Source of the DNA: Urechidicola croceus
Lineage (GTDB): Bacteria; Bacteroidota; Bacteroidia; Flavobacteriales; Flavobacteriaceae
Direction: 5' to 3'
DNA length: 64,000 nucleotides
Assembly (NCBI GenBank): GCA_905181865.1
Contig: CAJIZG010000004.1
Coordinates: forward strand, 62,001 to 126,000
The position numbers and the translations under genes were made by a program. The notes under the pieces were generated by a model that saw only the letters and a program-made list of their open reading frames with translations, ran no database searches and was not told the DNA's origin. Below are positions 15,804 to 26,600 of this stretch, piece after piece. Numbering within the stretch: position 1 is the first letter of the stretch; each line of letters opens with the position of its first letter.

Positions 15804-18511
15804 TGAAACAGATTAGAGAAATATGGCTTTGTAATATTACCGTTTATGTATGTGTAAGTTTATTCATTTTGTCTTGTAGTAAGGCTAAGGAATGGAATAC
15901 AGATATTCCTTTTACCTTGACTTCTGCACAAGTCTCTGAAGTTGAAAAAAATATTGATCACGCTGGTATAATTCAAGGAATGAATGCTGAGTCCCTTAAA
16001 AGAGGTGCTATAATATATCAGAATGTCTGTCATAATTGTCATGGAAATATGAAAGATGAAGGTTCCCTGCCAACCGCACACAAGTTTTGGAGTCAAAAAT
16101 TTAAAGTTGGGAATGACCCTTATTCTATGTATCAAACCTTAACAAGAGGTTTTGCAACCATGCCTGCGCAAGTTAATTTGGTTCCTCAAGAGAAATATGA
16201 TGTGATTCAGTATATACGAGAGGAGTTCATCAAAGAAAATAATAAAGATGAATTTTTTGATATCAATGAGGAGTATTTAGAAAGTATACCAAAAGGAGAA
16301 TCTAAAGGTCCCGCTACAAAAAAGTATGCACCATGGGCAACCATGGATTATGGTAATTTTTTAATTTATACTTATGAACTAGTTGATGAAAATTCACCGG
16401 AACGAAAAATGTCCTCTGGAAAGGCTCCTTTAGCAGATGAAGATTTTTCAACTGCAAATATGGCCTATAAAGGAATTGCCATAAGATTGGATGAAGGTGA
16501 AGGTGGGGTTTCTGCGGGAAAGGCATGGACTATTTTTGATCACGATTTATTTCGTGTTGCGGGAGGATGGACAGGTGAAGGTTTTATTGATTGGAATGGA
16601 ATTTTATTAAATGGGAGGCATAATATCTCTCCAAGTACAGTAGGGAATTTACAGTATGAAAATCCAGTAGGTCCTGGTTGGGCGAACCCAGATACAGGTT
16701 CTTTTGAAGACCCAAGGTTTGAAGCTAGAGACGGTCGAAAATTTGGACCGCTGCCAAGAAAATGGGGGAAGTATAAAGGAATCTATCAATATGAAGGTCG
16801 GACTATAGTATCTTATTCTATTGGTGCGTCTAATGTTTTGGAGGAATTTGGAATAGAAACTTTTGACGGTAACTCTATTTTTGTTAGAACGTTGAACGTT
16901 CAAAATGTAAAAAAGAAATTAAAACTTAGAGTTGCGCCAAGTAACGTTAAAGTTGCATTAGTCGGTAGTCAAGGGGAACTTGTAGAAGAAGATGGATATA
17001 CTGTTTTAGTGCTTTTAAAAGCAAAAGAAATTAAATTAAAAGTACTCATCTCAAAAGAGCTAAACACACTGCATGATTATGCAGAAAATAGTACACCTCC
17101 AGTATCTTTAGACAAATTAACAAAAGGTGGGAAACCGCAATATCTAGATGAATTGACCACTGAAATAGCTCCCTTGAATACAGAAGGGCCATTTCTTGTT
17201 GATGTTCTTACGGCTCCGAAGCACAACAAATGGAAAAGTAGATTGAGAATGAGCGGGATTGATTTTTTAGATGATCCAAATGAAGCAGTGGTATGTTGTT
17301 CTGAAGGTGATGTATGGTTGATAACAGGATTGGAAAATGGGTCTGAATTGACTTGGAAACGAATTGCGACTGGTTTGTTTCAGCCTTTAGGAATCAAAGT
17401 AGTTGAGGAAGAGATTTATGTCACCTGCAGGGATCAAATCGTTATACTCCGCGATTTAAATGATGACGGAGAAACAGATTTCTATGAAAGTTTCAATAGT
17501 GACCATCAAGTTACAGATCATTTTCATGAATTTGCTATGGGATTGCAAACAGACAAAAAAGGAAATTTTTATTATGCCAAAAGTGGAAGACATGCGAGGG
17601 AAGCTTTAGTACCTCAACATGGAACCTTATTAAAAGTGAGTAAAGATGGAGAAAAAACAGCTATTATTGCGCACGGATTTAGAGCGGCTAATGGTGTGTG
17701 TTTAAATCCTGACGGAAGTTTCTTAGTAACAGATCAGGAAGGACACTGGAATCCAATGAATAGAATAAATTGGGTGGATAAAAATGGGTTTTATGGAAAT
17801 ATGTTTGGATATAATCCACCAGCCGATAGTTCTGATGCATCGATGATTCCACCCATGGCTTGGGTTGATAGAGAATTGGATCGATCTCCTTCAGAATTAC
17901 TATGGGTAGACAGTGATACATGGGGCCCGTTTAAGGGAAGTCTTTTGAATTTGTCTTATGGATATGGTAAAATGTTTTTAGTTCCACATGAAAAGGTAAA
18001 TGGTCAAATGCAAGGTTCCTTTTTTCAAATGCCAATTCCTACTTTTCCAACAGGAATTATGCGTGGAAGATTTCATCCAGTGGATGGTCAATTATATGCC
18101 TGTGGAATGTCGGCTTGGGGCACGCAGCAAATGGCGGAACCCGGAGGTTTGTATCGTGTAAGATATAACAACAAACCAGTGTTAGCCCCTCTTAAAGTAA
18201 ATGCTCTTAAGAACGGAATGCAGCTTGTTTTTGCAAATCAATTGGATAAAAGTTCTGCAGAAAATATAAAGAACTATGCCGTGAAAACATGGGCGCTAAA
18301 ACGTACAGCGAATTACGGGTCAAAACATTACGACGAAAAGGAAATTCAAGTTGAAAATGCTGTGCTTAGCGAAGATGGTAAAACATTAATGTTATCTATA
18401 AAAGACATGAAACCAGTCTGGCAAATGGAAATCAATTTCACATTAAAAGATACAAAGGGTAAAGAGTCTGAAGGTAAAATTCATAGTACTATTCACAATG
18501 TAGGTTCATAA
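15803..18511 (+). CDS. Lipoprotein: cytochrome c + DUF6797 + beta-propeller (PVC-type dehydrogenase-like)
   Basis: A 902-aa lipoprotein (FILSC, Cys25). Residues 60-145 are a mono-heme cytochrome c with CHNCH at 76-80 and a probable Met ligand in GFATMPAQ. Residues about 160-420 correspond to DUF6797 (WATMDYGNFL, GRHNISPSTVGNLQ, YEGRTIVSYSIG). The remaining part is a beta-propeller related to soluble glucose/sorbosone dehydrogenases (PLGIKVVEEEIYVTCRDQI, RAANGVCLNPDGSFLVTDQEG). A heme domain joined to a propeller suggests a periplasmic oxidase that passes electrons to cytochrome. Such proteins are common near polysaccharide genes, but no substrate is established. It ends the sulfatase operon before a strong terminator. 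Confidence 0.8.
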   Translation: MKQIREIWLCNITVYVCVSLFILSCSKAKEWNTDIPFTLTSAQVSEVEKNIDHAGIIQGMNAESLKRGAIIYQNVCHNCHGNMKDEGSLPTAHKFWSQKFKVGNDPYSMYQTLTRGFATMPAQVNLVPQEKYDVIQYIREEFIKENNKDEFFDINEEYLESIPKGESKGPATKKYAPWATMDYGNFLIYTYELVDENSPERKMSSGKAPLADEDFSTANMAYKGIAIRLDEGEGGVSAGKAWTIFDHDLFRVAGGWTGEGFIDWNGILLNGRHNISPSTVGNLQYENPVGPGWANPDTGSFEDPRFEARDGRKFGPLPRKWGKYKGIYQYEGRTIVSYSIGASNVLEEFGIETFDGNSIFVRTLNVQNVKKKLKLRVAPSNVKVALVGSQGELVEEDGYTVLVLLKAKEIKLKVLISKELNTLHDYAENSTPPVSLDKLTKGGKPQYLDELTTEIAPLNTEGPFLVDVLTAPKHNKWKSRLRMSGIDFLDDPNEAVVCCSEGDVWLITGLENGSELTWKRIATGLFQPLGIKVVEEEIYVTCRDQIVILRDLNDDGETDFYESFNSDHQVTDHFHEFAMGLQTDKKGNFYYAKSGRHAREALVPQHGTLLKVSKDGEKTAIIAHGFRAANGVCLNPDGSFLVTDQEGHWNPMNRINWVDKNGFYGNMFGYNPPADSSDASMIPPMAWVDRELDRSPSELLWVDSDTWGPFKGSLLNLSYGYGKMFLVPHEKVNGQMQGSFFQMPIPTFPTGIMRGRFHPVDGQLYACGMSAWGTQQMAEPGGLYRVRYNNKPVLAPLKVNALKNGMQLVFANQLDKSSAENIKNYAVKTWALKRTANYGSKHYDEKEIQVENAVLSEDGKTLMLSIKDMKPVWQMEINFTLKDTKGKESEGKIHSTIHNVGS

Positions 18512-18549
18512 TAATTTAGGGACTGGACGGATTTAATTAAAATTCAAGG

Positions 18550-18580
18550 AACTTCGTGATTTAGTCACGAAGTTTTTTTT
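18550..18580 (+). terminator. Intrinsic terminator of the sulfatase operon
   Basis: Perfect 10-bp stem AACTTCGTGA / TCACGAAGTT with a 5-nt loop, running into eight Ts. Confidence 0.92.
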
Positions 18581-18659
18581 GAGAAAAAATATAATTTTAT
18601 CAATCAAGAAGGAGTTTGGTGTTTCTGCTGAAGTTTTGAGATTAAAAGGATTTGTTATT

Positions 18660-18677
18660 TAAGGTTTTTAAACCTTA
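18660..18677. promoter_or_regulatory. Palindrome upstream of the YHYH gene
   Basis: TAAGGTTT-TT-AAACCTTA is a perfect 8-bp inverted repeat 36 bp before the ATG. It could be an operator or a leader hairpin. No clear -7 element was found beside it. Confidence 0.3.
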
Positions 18678-18712
18678 GTAAGATTCGTTAGTCAAATTGG
18701 AAACATAAAAAT

Positions 18713-19480
18713 ATGAAAATTACGAAATCTTTTTTTATAATTACGGCACTATTGGTATCTGTTTTTATTGCATGTTCAAATGAAGATGATGCAGAAGTTC
18801 TAGAAGAAGAAACCATTTTAGAAACAGATTATGATGTTTCTTCAATTCTTTCAAAATTTGAAGGAACCGGCCTGTCTTATGCCATCAACGGAAATACAGT
18901 TACTTTTACAACACAGGACTTACCAAATCATACAAGTCCGTATTGGCCTGCAAACAATGTATTATACGAAGCTTATAATGGTACGAATAACAATTGGCAT
19001 CAGAATCCGAATCAAATTGCTACGCAAAATATAGTGTTATCCATTACTTTAAATCCTGAAGAAGCAAATAATCATCAAGCAACTCCTTTAGGTCCTATAG
19101 GAATTTCTAGAAATGGTGTCGTGTTTTTTAATCAATATGCTGGTCCAGATCAACCATTGACCAACGAAATAAATTCATTTGATCAATATTTGGGGCATCC
19201 AACCGGTTTTGGCATGTATCACTATCATATTGAACCTGCATACTTAACTAGTGAATTTGGAGACGACGCTTTTTTAGGTTTGTTGTCTGATGGCTTTCCA
19301 GTTTATGGACCATTGGAGGGTGGAAAAACTATTTCAAATGCAGATTTAGATGCCTATCATGGTCACATATCTATAACATCAGATTTTCCTGAGGGTATTT
19401 ATCATTATCATATAACAGGCGGGGATCCATACCTCAATGGAAATGGGTATTTTGGAACCCCTGGAAATATATCGAGATAA
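18713..19480 (+). CDS. YHYH-domain lipoprotein
   Basis: A 255-aa lipoprotein (VFIAC, Cys21, followed by SNEDDAE). The YHYH domain is clear: GMYHYHIEP, then LLSDGFPVYGPLEGG, LDAYHGHISITSDFPEGIYHYHITG and a terminal GYFGTPGNIS. The many histidines in paired HYH motifs look like metal ligands, but no activity has been established for the family. It abuts the YwqK-like gene without a gap, and a SCO gene follows. The SCO neighbour makes a copper link conceivable; this is inference. Confidence 0.85.
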   Translation: MKITKSFFIITALLVSVFIACSNEDDAEVLEEETILETDYDVSSILSKFEGTGLSYAINGNTVTFTTQDLPNHTSPYWPANNVLYEAYNGTNNNWHQNPNQIATQNIVLSITLNPEEANNHQATPLGPIGISRNGVVFFNQYAGPDQPLTNEINSFDQYLGHPTGFGMYHYHIEPAYLTSEFGDDAFLGLLSDGFPVYGPLEGGKTISNADLDAYHGHISITSDFPEGIYHYHITGGDPYLNGNGYFGTPGNISR

Positions 19481-20065
19481 ATGAAATATACCTATGTATA
19501 TATAATTGTTTTTATAAGTGCTCTTGTCTGTTGTGAGAACAGCGATGAGAAAATTACTATTGAGTCTTCAACTGAGGGTTTAGAATTAGTAAATGGAATA
19601 TTAGAATTGAATAAAATTTCATTTTCGGGAAGGTTGACAACTCGTTTTGAAAATAATAAATTAAAATCTGAAATATTTTATGACAAGGGTAAGAAACATG
19701 GCTCAGAAAAGTATTGGTCAAAAAGTGGTGCTTTAATTCAGGAAAGATTTTATAAAAACGGCTATAAGGCTGGAACTCATAGCGCATGGTGGAGTCCTAA
19801 ATCTCCTAAATTTGTATATCACTTTAATAATCAAGGAGCGTTTCATGGAGAGGTAAAAGAATGGTATCGCTCGGGACAACTATATATGAGTTTTAATTAT
19901 GAAAATGGCAATGAAAATGGGCGTCAACAATTATGGAAAGTTGATGGTACTATTAAAGCAAATTATGAAGTTGTACATAGTGAGCGGTTTGGTTTGATAG
20001 GTTTAAAAAAATGTAATAATGTAAGTGATTCTGAAATTAGAGAGATCGTAAAAAACGAACAATGA
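19481..20065 (+). CDS. YwqK/MORN-like repeat lipoprotein
   Basis: A 194-aa lipoprotein (signal ending in ALVCC). The middle consists of repeats of the YwqK type: FENNKLKSEIFYDKGKKHGS, YWSKSGALIQERFYKNGYKA, WYRSGQLYMSFNYENGNENG, each a beta-hairpin with G-x-x-x-G-x-x-x-x-W/Y spacing. Database labels often call such proteins antitoxins, but no toxin is adjacent and the protein is exported, so that label is not supported here. It lies between the YHYH and SCO genes and overlaps the SCO gene by 4 bp (ATGA), so all three are one translational unit. Confidence 0.75.
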   Translation: MKYTYVYIIVFISALVCCENSDEKITIESSTEGLELVNGILELNKISFSGRLTTRFENNKLKSEIFYDKGKKHGSEKYWSKSGALIQERFYKNGYKAGTHSAWWSPKSPKFVYHFNNQGAFHGEVKEWYRSGQLYMSFNYENGNENGRQQLWKVDGTIKANYEVVHSERFGLIGLKKCNNVSDSEIREIVKNEQ

Positions 20066-20700
20066 AATATAGAATACATTCTTTGCTACTCGTAATTATA
20101 TGCATGACGTTTTATACCTGTAAAAAAAGTGCCGCACGGGCAACTGTAGATCATTTACCATATTTTAACAGTGCGGATTTTACACCGAAATGGGAAAAAG
20201 GTTCGCATAAAATTCCGGCTTTTTCATTTGTAAATCAAGATAGTGTTGTGATCACGAATAAGACCTTTGAAGGTAAAATATATATAGCGGATTTCTTTTT
20301 TACGAGTTGTTCCGGTATTTGCCCAAAGTTGACAAAAAATATGAGAAGCCTTCAGGAAAAATATAAAGATGATGACGATATTATGTTGCTTTCCCATACG
20401 GTAATGCCATGGAAAGATTCTATTTCAGTGATAAAAAAGTATGCAAAGGAGAATTTTGTTAATAATGTGAAATGGTATTTGGTAACGGGTGATAAAGAGC
20501 AATTATATAGTATTGCGAGAAAGGGGTATTTTGCCGATGAAGATTTTGTAAAAACACAAGATGAATCAAATTTTATTCATACAGAAAATTTCATTTTAAT
20601 TGATAAACTGGGATACATACGCGGCGTATATAACGGTACGTTGGAAGTTGATGTTGATCGATTAAAACGTCATATTAAAATATTACAAAAGGAAGGCTAA
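20062..20700 (+). CDS. SCO1/SenC-family copper protein
   Basis: A 212-aa thioredoxin-fold protein with an N-terminal lipoprotein-like signal (MTFYTC, Cys20). The copper site is FTSCSGICPKL with Cys83 and Cys87, completed by His173 in NFIHTENFILID. SCO proteins deliver copper to the CuA site of cytochrome oxidase subunit II or act as periplasmic thiol reductants. This copy lies far from the cox genes at 51.6-54.4 kb and is tied to the YHYH and YwqK genes. It may therefore serve that system rather than the oxidase, but this cannot be decided from sequence. Confidence 0.92.
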   Translation: MKYRIHSLLLVIICMTFYTCKKSAARATVDHLPYFNSADFTPKWEKGSHKIPAFSFVNQDSVVITNKTFEGKIYIADFFFTSCSGICPKLTKNMRSLQEKYKDDDDIMLLSHTVMPWKDSISVIKKYAKENFVNNVKWYLVTGDKEQLYSIARKGYFADEDFVKTQDESNFIHTENFILIDKLGYIRGVYNGTLEVDVDRLKRHIKILQKEG

Positions 20701-20757
20701 TTGTAATCGTTTTTGCAAGATAAGTTAAGTGCGAGATAATAAGTAGTAAGTATTAAA

Positions 20758-20785
20758 AAGAGACTGTCTTATCGGACAGCCTCTT
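20758..20785. terminator. Bidirectional terminator between convergent genes
   Basis: AAGAGACTGTC and GACAGCCTCTT form an 11-bp stem with one mismatch (a G-U pair when read on the minus strand) and a 6-nt loop. It lies between the SCO gene and the convergent 120-aa gene. Confidence 0.7.
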
Positions 20786-20812
20786 AAGTTTCTATGTTGA
20801 AAAAAATGGAGG

Positions 20813-21175
20813 TTATTTTCTTTTGGCAGTCAGTTGAAGACTACCATCGCCAGTTTCTGAAACTCCTGTTAAAGAATCGCCTTTAACTGTTAACGTAACC
20901 TTTATTGGGTTCCCGTCAATGTCAAATTTAATTACAACTACGTTTTTATCAACTTTTATATCTTTGGTTTCAACACTGTCATATTGAAACTTGATTTCCG
21001 CACTGTATTTTCCGTCGTTCTTTTTAATGATAATGTCACCTTTGGCATATTCATACGGTGCATCTGGTGCCGAATAAGCCCATGTTCCTTCTACTCCTTT
21101 CACGGTGGTAAAAGATTGGATGGCAAATACTAAGGTTAAAAATAATGTTGCTTTTAAGATTTTTTTAATATTCAT
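20813..21175 (-). CDS. Small secreted beta-rich protein, unknown function
   Basis: A 120-aa protein with a signal peptide (MNIKKILKATLFLTLVFAIQ). The mature part starts GVEGTWAYSAPDAPYEYAKG and alternates short strands (DIIIKK, YSAEIKFQYDS, VVVIKFDIDG, IKVTLTVKGDSLTG), suggesting a small lipocalin-like barrel. No catalytic motif is visible. It is 29 bp downstream of the PKD lipoprotein gene, so it is probably the last gene of the SusCD operon and might bind the same ligand. Confidence 0.7.
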   Translation of the reverse strand: MNIKKILKATLFLTLVFAIQSFTTVKGVEGTWAYSAPDAPYEYAKGDIIIKKNDGKYSAEIKFQYDSVETKDIKVDKNVVVIKFDIDGNPIKVTLTVKGDSLTGVSETGDGSLQLTAKRK

Positions 21176-21204
21176 TGTATTTAATTTATAGTTAAAATTA
21201 TATT

Positions 21205-22128
21205 TTAGTTTACTTCGAATGATAAATGGAACATAATTGCTGGAAAGGTATATAAATCTGGATGTTCAACAACACCTAAAGACATGGCTACATTCATAGT
21301 GTTTTCCGTGATATCTTTGATGATTACAAATCCGTTAGCCTCTTTAATTCCGAAGTATTCACTCGTTAATAATTGTGTTTGTCCAGTAAATGTAGGTTGC
21401 TCAGGGGCTCCTGTATTAATATTAAATGAGGTTACCGTAAAGTCTTCCTCATTAACACTCCAGTTTCCATCTGTAGGAGTATACGCCACATTAGCTAAAG
21501 GAATATTAACTTGATCAGCAGATACTTCTCTAATATCTGCAGCTCGTTCAATAAAGGCATATACCAAGCCCATTAGACTATTACCATCTTTATTATCTAC
21601 TTTGTACTGCCCGTCATGAACAAACGTAAAAGTATCTTCATATGAAGCGCCTAAACCAACAGCACTTAATAGGTTATCAAAAGAACCAATATCAATTCTT
21701 AAATCGTTATTTACGGTATAACCAGCACCTTCTATCCCTGCAGTATAAGCGGCTTTCAATTTCCACGATTTTCCTTCTGGTTTTGCGGGGCCTCCAGTTA
21801 ATAATATTTCAAAGGATGGTAAAATGGTGACTGTTTTAGTTTCTGTAAAAGTTCCTTTTTCACTAGTTGCCGTAAAACTAACGTCAAATTCTCCTATATC
21901 ATAGGCATGTATTGGATCTTCTTCTGTAGAAGTATTTCCATCTCCAAAATCCCAAGTATAAGAAGATGTTCCTTCAGAAACGGTTCCGTTAAAAGTAACT
22001 ACAGCACCTTCTATTAAAAACTGAAAGTCTGAAAGAGGTTCGATTATTGTAATGTCATCATCATCGCTTTCGCATTGAACTAGCGTAAGAGAAATAATGG
22101 CAATAAAAAATATTTTAAATGGATTCAT
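21205..22128 (-). CDS. PKD-domain surface lipoprotein of the SusCD operon
   Basis: A 307-aa lipoprotein. The ATG at 22128 gives the signal MNPFKIFFIAIISLTLVQC (Cys19) followed by ESDDDD, an acidic stretch typical of surface-exposed lipoproteins in this phylum; a longer frame upstream adds no signal sequence. Residues 30-105 are a PKD domain (YTWDFGDGNTSTEEDPIHAY). The C-terminal part is unrecognised and beta-rich. In this position, after susC and susD, such proteins usually act as a second ligand-binding lipoprotein of SusE/F type. That role is inferred from context. Confidence 0.82.
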   Translation of the reverse strand: MNPFKIFFIAIISLTLVQCESDDDDITIIEPLSDFQFLIEGAVVTFNGTVSEGTSSYTWDFGDGNTSTEEDPIHAYDIGEFDVSFTATSEKGTFTETKTVTILPSFEILLTGGPAKPEGKSWKLKAAYTAGIEGAGYTVNNDLRIDIGSFDNLLSAVGLGASYEDTFTFVHDGQYKVDNKDGNSLMGLVYAFIERAADIREVSADQVNIPLANVAYTPTDGNWSVNEEDFTVTSFNINTGAPEQPTFTGQTQLLTSEYFGIKEANGFVIIKDITENTMNVAMSLGVVEHPDLYTFPAIMFHLSFEVN

Positions 22129-22157
22129 AATTATATGTTTTAACATTTGTATCAGTT

Positions 22158-23639
22158 TTAATTTTTGTCCCACCAAATTGGTGTGTCAATTTTATTTGCT
22201 CCTTGTCTTGCTATAGCTTCAGAAGCATTTGTTCCGTTAGAGCTTAATTCAAAACTGCTATATAAAAATCGCTTTGGCATAATTCCATTTGTAACACCAC
22301 GTTCTAAATCACTGTCGGTTCTTTCTTCAATAACAGGGTAACCAGTTCTTCGTATATGGCTCCATCCTTCGAAATAGTCTGGTGTTAAAGCAATCCACAT
22401 TTGAGTACCCATTTGTTCTTCTTGTTCTAGGGTAGTTCCTGTTAATGTTCCAATAGGGCTTGCTAGGAAATTAGTGATTTCCGCAGCGCCAACGTTCCAT
22501 TGACGTAAAGAAGTTTCTATGGCCATTCTATATATATCGTTTGCTACGGCAGGTTCATTATCATATGCTAAAGCGGCTTCCGCTCTAAGAAAGTAAACTT
22601 CTGCTGCTGTCATTAAGTACATTTTACTCTCCTTAGAGGAAAGCGCTAATCCCATATCTGATTTACTTGCAAAATCAGACTGACCAAAAGCGACATCATT
22701 CAATCCGTTTTTTTGACCTGTATAGTTTCCATTTTCATCTTGCATAACAAAAACAGCAAGTCTTGGATCTGCCGTGTTTTCTAATTTTCCAACCATGAAA
22801 GTGGACATTTTAATAGAAGGATATCCAGTTCTATTTCCGTACCATCCATTTCCTTGTCCTTCCGTTTGGATCATAAATGCGTTGTGACTGTTGTCTTCCA
22901 TCAATGGATCTGCTAAAGATAGACTCACTATTTGCTGTGATAGGGCATTATCTGCATACCTCAATCGCATTCCTAGACGTAAGCGAAACGAATTTGCAAA
23001 TCGAACCCACTTGTTTAAATCATTGTCAAAAATAGGATCTGAATCTGGATAAGCCATCGCAGGATCTGCGGTTTTAAGTACATTGATGCTTGCTGTTAAT
23101 CTAGCAATTAAATCAGTGTAAATGAATTGTTGTGTGTCATATTTAGGCGTTAGAATATCTTCAGATTTTCCTTTTCCACCTTCTGTATAAGGAATTTCTC
23201 CAAAACCATCTGTAATTCTTGCAAAGCCCATCACGTTTATGATATCTGCCATCGCATATCGAACAGTATTTGGAGTTTCTTCGTTAGAGGTAAGTAAGAG
23301 TACTTCTTCTGAATGTCTAATAACTCCATTATAAGTGCCATTTAAAACGCTGTTGTAATTTCCGTCAAAGCCATCTATATATTGATCTGGTTGGCGTGAT
23401 GTACTTCCTGCAACATAATAATGTGCATGCATTCCAGCAAATCGTACAGTTCCTTGATCTAATGTTCCTCCAAAAAGGCTTCTAACGGCATTGGCAAACA
23501 AAGGTGCATCGTCAATAGTTGTTACTGTATTTGGATTTTCTCGAACATCTTCCAAGGTGTCTTCACAGGATGTGAATACTATTCCAACCAGTAAAACAAG
23601 TAAAAATTTAAATTTTATATTTTGTATATTTTTCATCAT
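22158..23639 (-). CDS. SusD/RagB-like nutrient-binding lipoprotein
   Basis: A 493-aa outer-membrane lipoprotein (VFTSC, Cys25, then EDTLED). The sequence fits the SusD-like 2 group: [19 protein letters not shown] near the N terminus, [33 protein letters not shown] (a TPR-like helix pair) and the C-terminal WWDKN. It caps the SusC barrel and binds ligand before import. The group often occurs with non-glycan as well as glycan uptake systems, so the substrate stays open. It starts 9 bp after the susC stop. Confidence 0.93.
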   Translation of the reverse strand: MMKNIQNIKFKFLLVLLVGIVFTSCEDTLEDVRENPNTVTTIDDAPLFANAVRSLFGGTLDQGTVRFAGMHAHYYVAGSTSRQPDQYIDGFDGNYNSVLNGTYNGVIRHSEEVLLLTSNEETPNTVRYAMADIINVMGFARITDGFGEIPYTEGGKGKSEDILTPKYDTQQFIYTDLIARLTASINVLKTADPAMAYPDSDPIFDNDLNKWVRFANSFRLRLGMRLRYADNALSQQIVSLSLADPLMEDNSHNAFMIQTEGQGNGWYGNRTGYPSIKMSTFMVGKLENTADPRLAVFVMQDENGNYTGQKNGLNDVAFGQSDFASKSDMGLALSSKESKMYLMTAAEVYFLRAEAALAYDNEPAVANDIYRMAIETSLRQWNVGAAEITNFLASPIGTLTGTTLEQEEQMGTQMWIALTPDYFEGWSHIRRTGYPVIEERTDSDLERGVTNGIMPKRFLYSSFELSSNGTNASEAIARQGANKIDTPIWWDKN

Positions 23640-23647
23640 GTTCCGTT

Positions 23648-26600
23648 TTAAAAGTTGATTTTTATATTTACTCCATAAGTCCTTGTAGAAGGCAGCGAAG
23701 CATGTTCTAAAGCAGTCGCTGTTGGACTACTACCATTACTTGCGTCTGGATCAATATCGCCAGTCGCGTTATGGATAAAAAATAGATCCCTGCCTATGGC
23801 AGATAAACTTACTCCTTGAACTCCAGAATTGCCTAATGCTTTTTTAGGAACATCATATGTGAATACGATTTCTTTCATTTTAATATTTGAGGCATCAAAA
23901 ATTAAATCGGTTCTAATATTACTTACGTAATTATTAGTGTAATTTTTTTGTAATGCGCTAACGGGAGTTGTGTTTTCGAACCCAGTATTTTCATTAATAC
24001 CCTCTTCAATAATTCCATCAACTCTACCAATTAGTGAACTAGCATCTGTACCAAACATTTCGCGGTAACCACGTCCCCAAGAAAAGAATTCTCCTCCTTC
24101 TTGGTAACTAATCAACGTTCTTAAGGAAAAGTTTCTATACTTGAAGTTATTACTAATCCCTCCATAAAAATCAGGATTTATAGAGCCTAATTTAATGCGT
24201 TCTCCAGGTTGTGCCAATCCTGCATCTGTAATTAATTTGCTACCAAAATTATCACGCAGATAATCAAGTCCGTAAATAGTTCCAAATTCTTCTCCTGGTC
24301 TTGCTTCAATAGAAACTTGCATCAAGGAGTTTAAAGTAATACTCTCTAAAGATTCATCGATACTTTCCACAACGGATTTACTTTTGGTAATTGAAAGTCC
24401 CATATCCCAACTAAAGTTTTCAGTTTCTAAAGGAATCAAATTCAATTGTGCTTCAAAACCTTCGTTTTTAATAGAACCTGCATTTGTGATATAATTGCTG
24501 TATGCCGAAGTGCCAGAAATAGGAACTGACATAATTTGGTCTTCCGTTAATGTTTCATAATAGGTAAAATCTAAATGAATACGATTTTTAAAGAACCCTA
24601 ATTCTGTTCCGATTTCCCATGAGTTAGAAACTTCTGGGCGCAAGTTTGGATTTGGAAGTGTTCCAGGAATAGAAGCAACCGTATAATCCAGCGTTCGCGC
24701 TTGATTTATATTATACGATGATTGTGTTCTATAAGGACTTGTGTCGTTTCCAACCTTGGCATAAGAGGCTCTTACTTTTCCTTTACTTAAGGTGTTTGAT
24801 TTTAATCCAAAAAACTTAGAGAACAGGAAACTTAGATTTTCTGAATGATACCAGAAAGAATCATTTTCTGCTGGTAATGCAGATGAATTATCGTTTCGTA
24901 TAGTAGCGTCTAAGTATAAATAGCCACCATAACTAATTTGCCCTAGACCATAATATGAGTAAACAATTTTTTTTCGCATAGAATCTGAATCGCTCACTAT
25001 GGCATAATTTGAAATTCTATAAAAGTTTGGAACTTTTTCTTCGGTTCCAGATACACCTATAGATTTACTATAGTCAGACCTGTAATTTGCACCAACACTC
25101 CCAGTAACGTTAAATCCAGAAAACTTAGTGGTATACGTAGCCAAAATATCAGAATTCCAAGAACTGCTTTTACTTTGATTGGTGCCGTAGTTTCCTAATC
25201 CATTGCTATTGGCTTTTCCTCCTGCGGCGGCATGTCTAGTTCCATCACTAACTCTATAATTTAAGCCAGTTTTCCCAGTAATATAAAATTTATCTGTCAG
25301 GTCTAGTTTCGCTGAAAATGAACTTTGAAATAAATCTCGACTATCTTCATTATAAACATTGTTTAAAGCCCAATATGGATTATTAAAGGTGTTGTCTAAA
25401 TTCCATTTGATTTCATTTCCATTTGCATCCAAGGTATTTTTTTTTGCATCTTCTAATCTAATGTCTCTTGGCATTAAAGAAAGTTGTAGTGCCGTATTTG
25501 AGGCTCCTTCTCCTAGTTCAGGTCTGTTTTTAACCTTAGATTTAATATAAGTCACTTTACCATCAATCTTTAATTTATCAGTTAAGTTAGAAGAAGCTCT
25601 AAAATTTATGGTGTTTTTGTTAAGTGTATTATTAGGAATAATTCCTTGGGTATCTTGATTGGTAAAAGACATTCTGAATCCACTGTGATCCGTAGCCCCT
25701 TCAAAAGAGACTCCGTTGGTAAATGAATGTCCGTCTTGATAAAATTCTTCATAGGTATTGCCCCTTGGAGAATAAGTATCCTCAGCTCCTAACCAATTTG
25801 TATAGGGCTGCCCCTCCATTTTTGGTCCATAACTCCATGAGCTCGGATAATCTAAATTTGGTCTTCCATCACTTCCTATTGGCGAGAAACTATCAAAAGC
25901 TCCCATTCCATATTCATTTTGAAGTTTAGGTGTTAAGGCGATTTCAGTAACAGTAAAGGAAGAGGTCAATGTAACTCCAATGCCATCTTTACTAACACCA
26001 GATTTAGTTGTTACAAGTATTACACCGTGCATACCTCTTGAACCGTATGCTGCTGCAGCTCCTGCGCCTTTTAAAACAGTAACTGTGGCAACGTCATTTG
26101 GGTTGATATCTGAAAGCGCATCACCACCATCTCTGCCTCCATTTGGATTTCCGCTACTGCTTCCATTTGATACAGGGATACCATCAACCACAACAAGCGG
26201 TCTGTTAGATCCATCTATTGTAGTAATACCCCTTAGTAAAATTCGTGAAGATCCATCAACTCCTGTATTACCTTGTGTTATCTGAAGTCCAGATACTTTA
26301 CCAGATAAGGAATTCATAATGTTGTTTTCTTGTGCAACAGCAAACTCTTCTGGTTTTAATTGTTGAACAGAATATCCAAGGGAGGCTTTATCTCTTTGGA
26401 TATCGAAAGCAGTAACAATAACTTCATCTAAAGCTTCTGCATCTTCTTCAAGCAATACATTTAGACTGGTTTGTCCAGTTACACTTATTTCTTGGGGCTT
26501 GTATCCAATAAATGAAAATACCAATACAGCATTTTCGTCAATATTTTGTATGGTAAAGTTTCCGTCAAAGTCAGCCGCCATACCTTTGGAAGAACCCTTA

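Noticed and set aside
19481-20065. Antitoxin of a toxin-antitoxin pair (common label for YwqK-like proteins)
   Set aside because: The protein is an exported lipoprotein in a unit with YHYH and SCO genes, and no toxin gene is adjacent.
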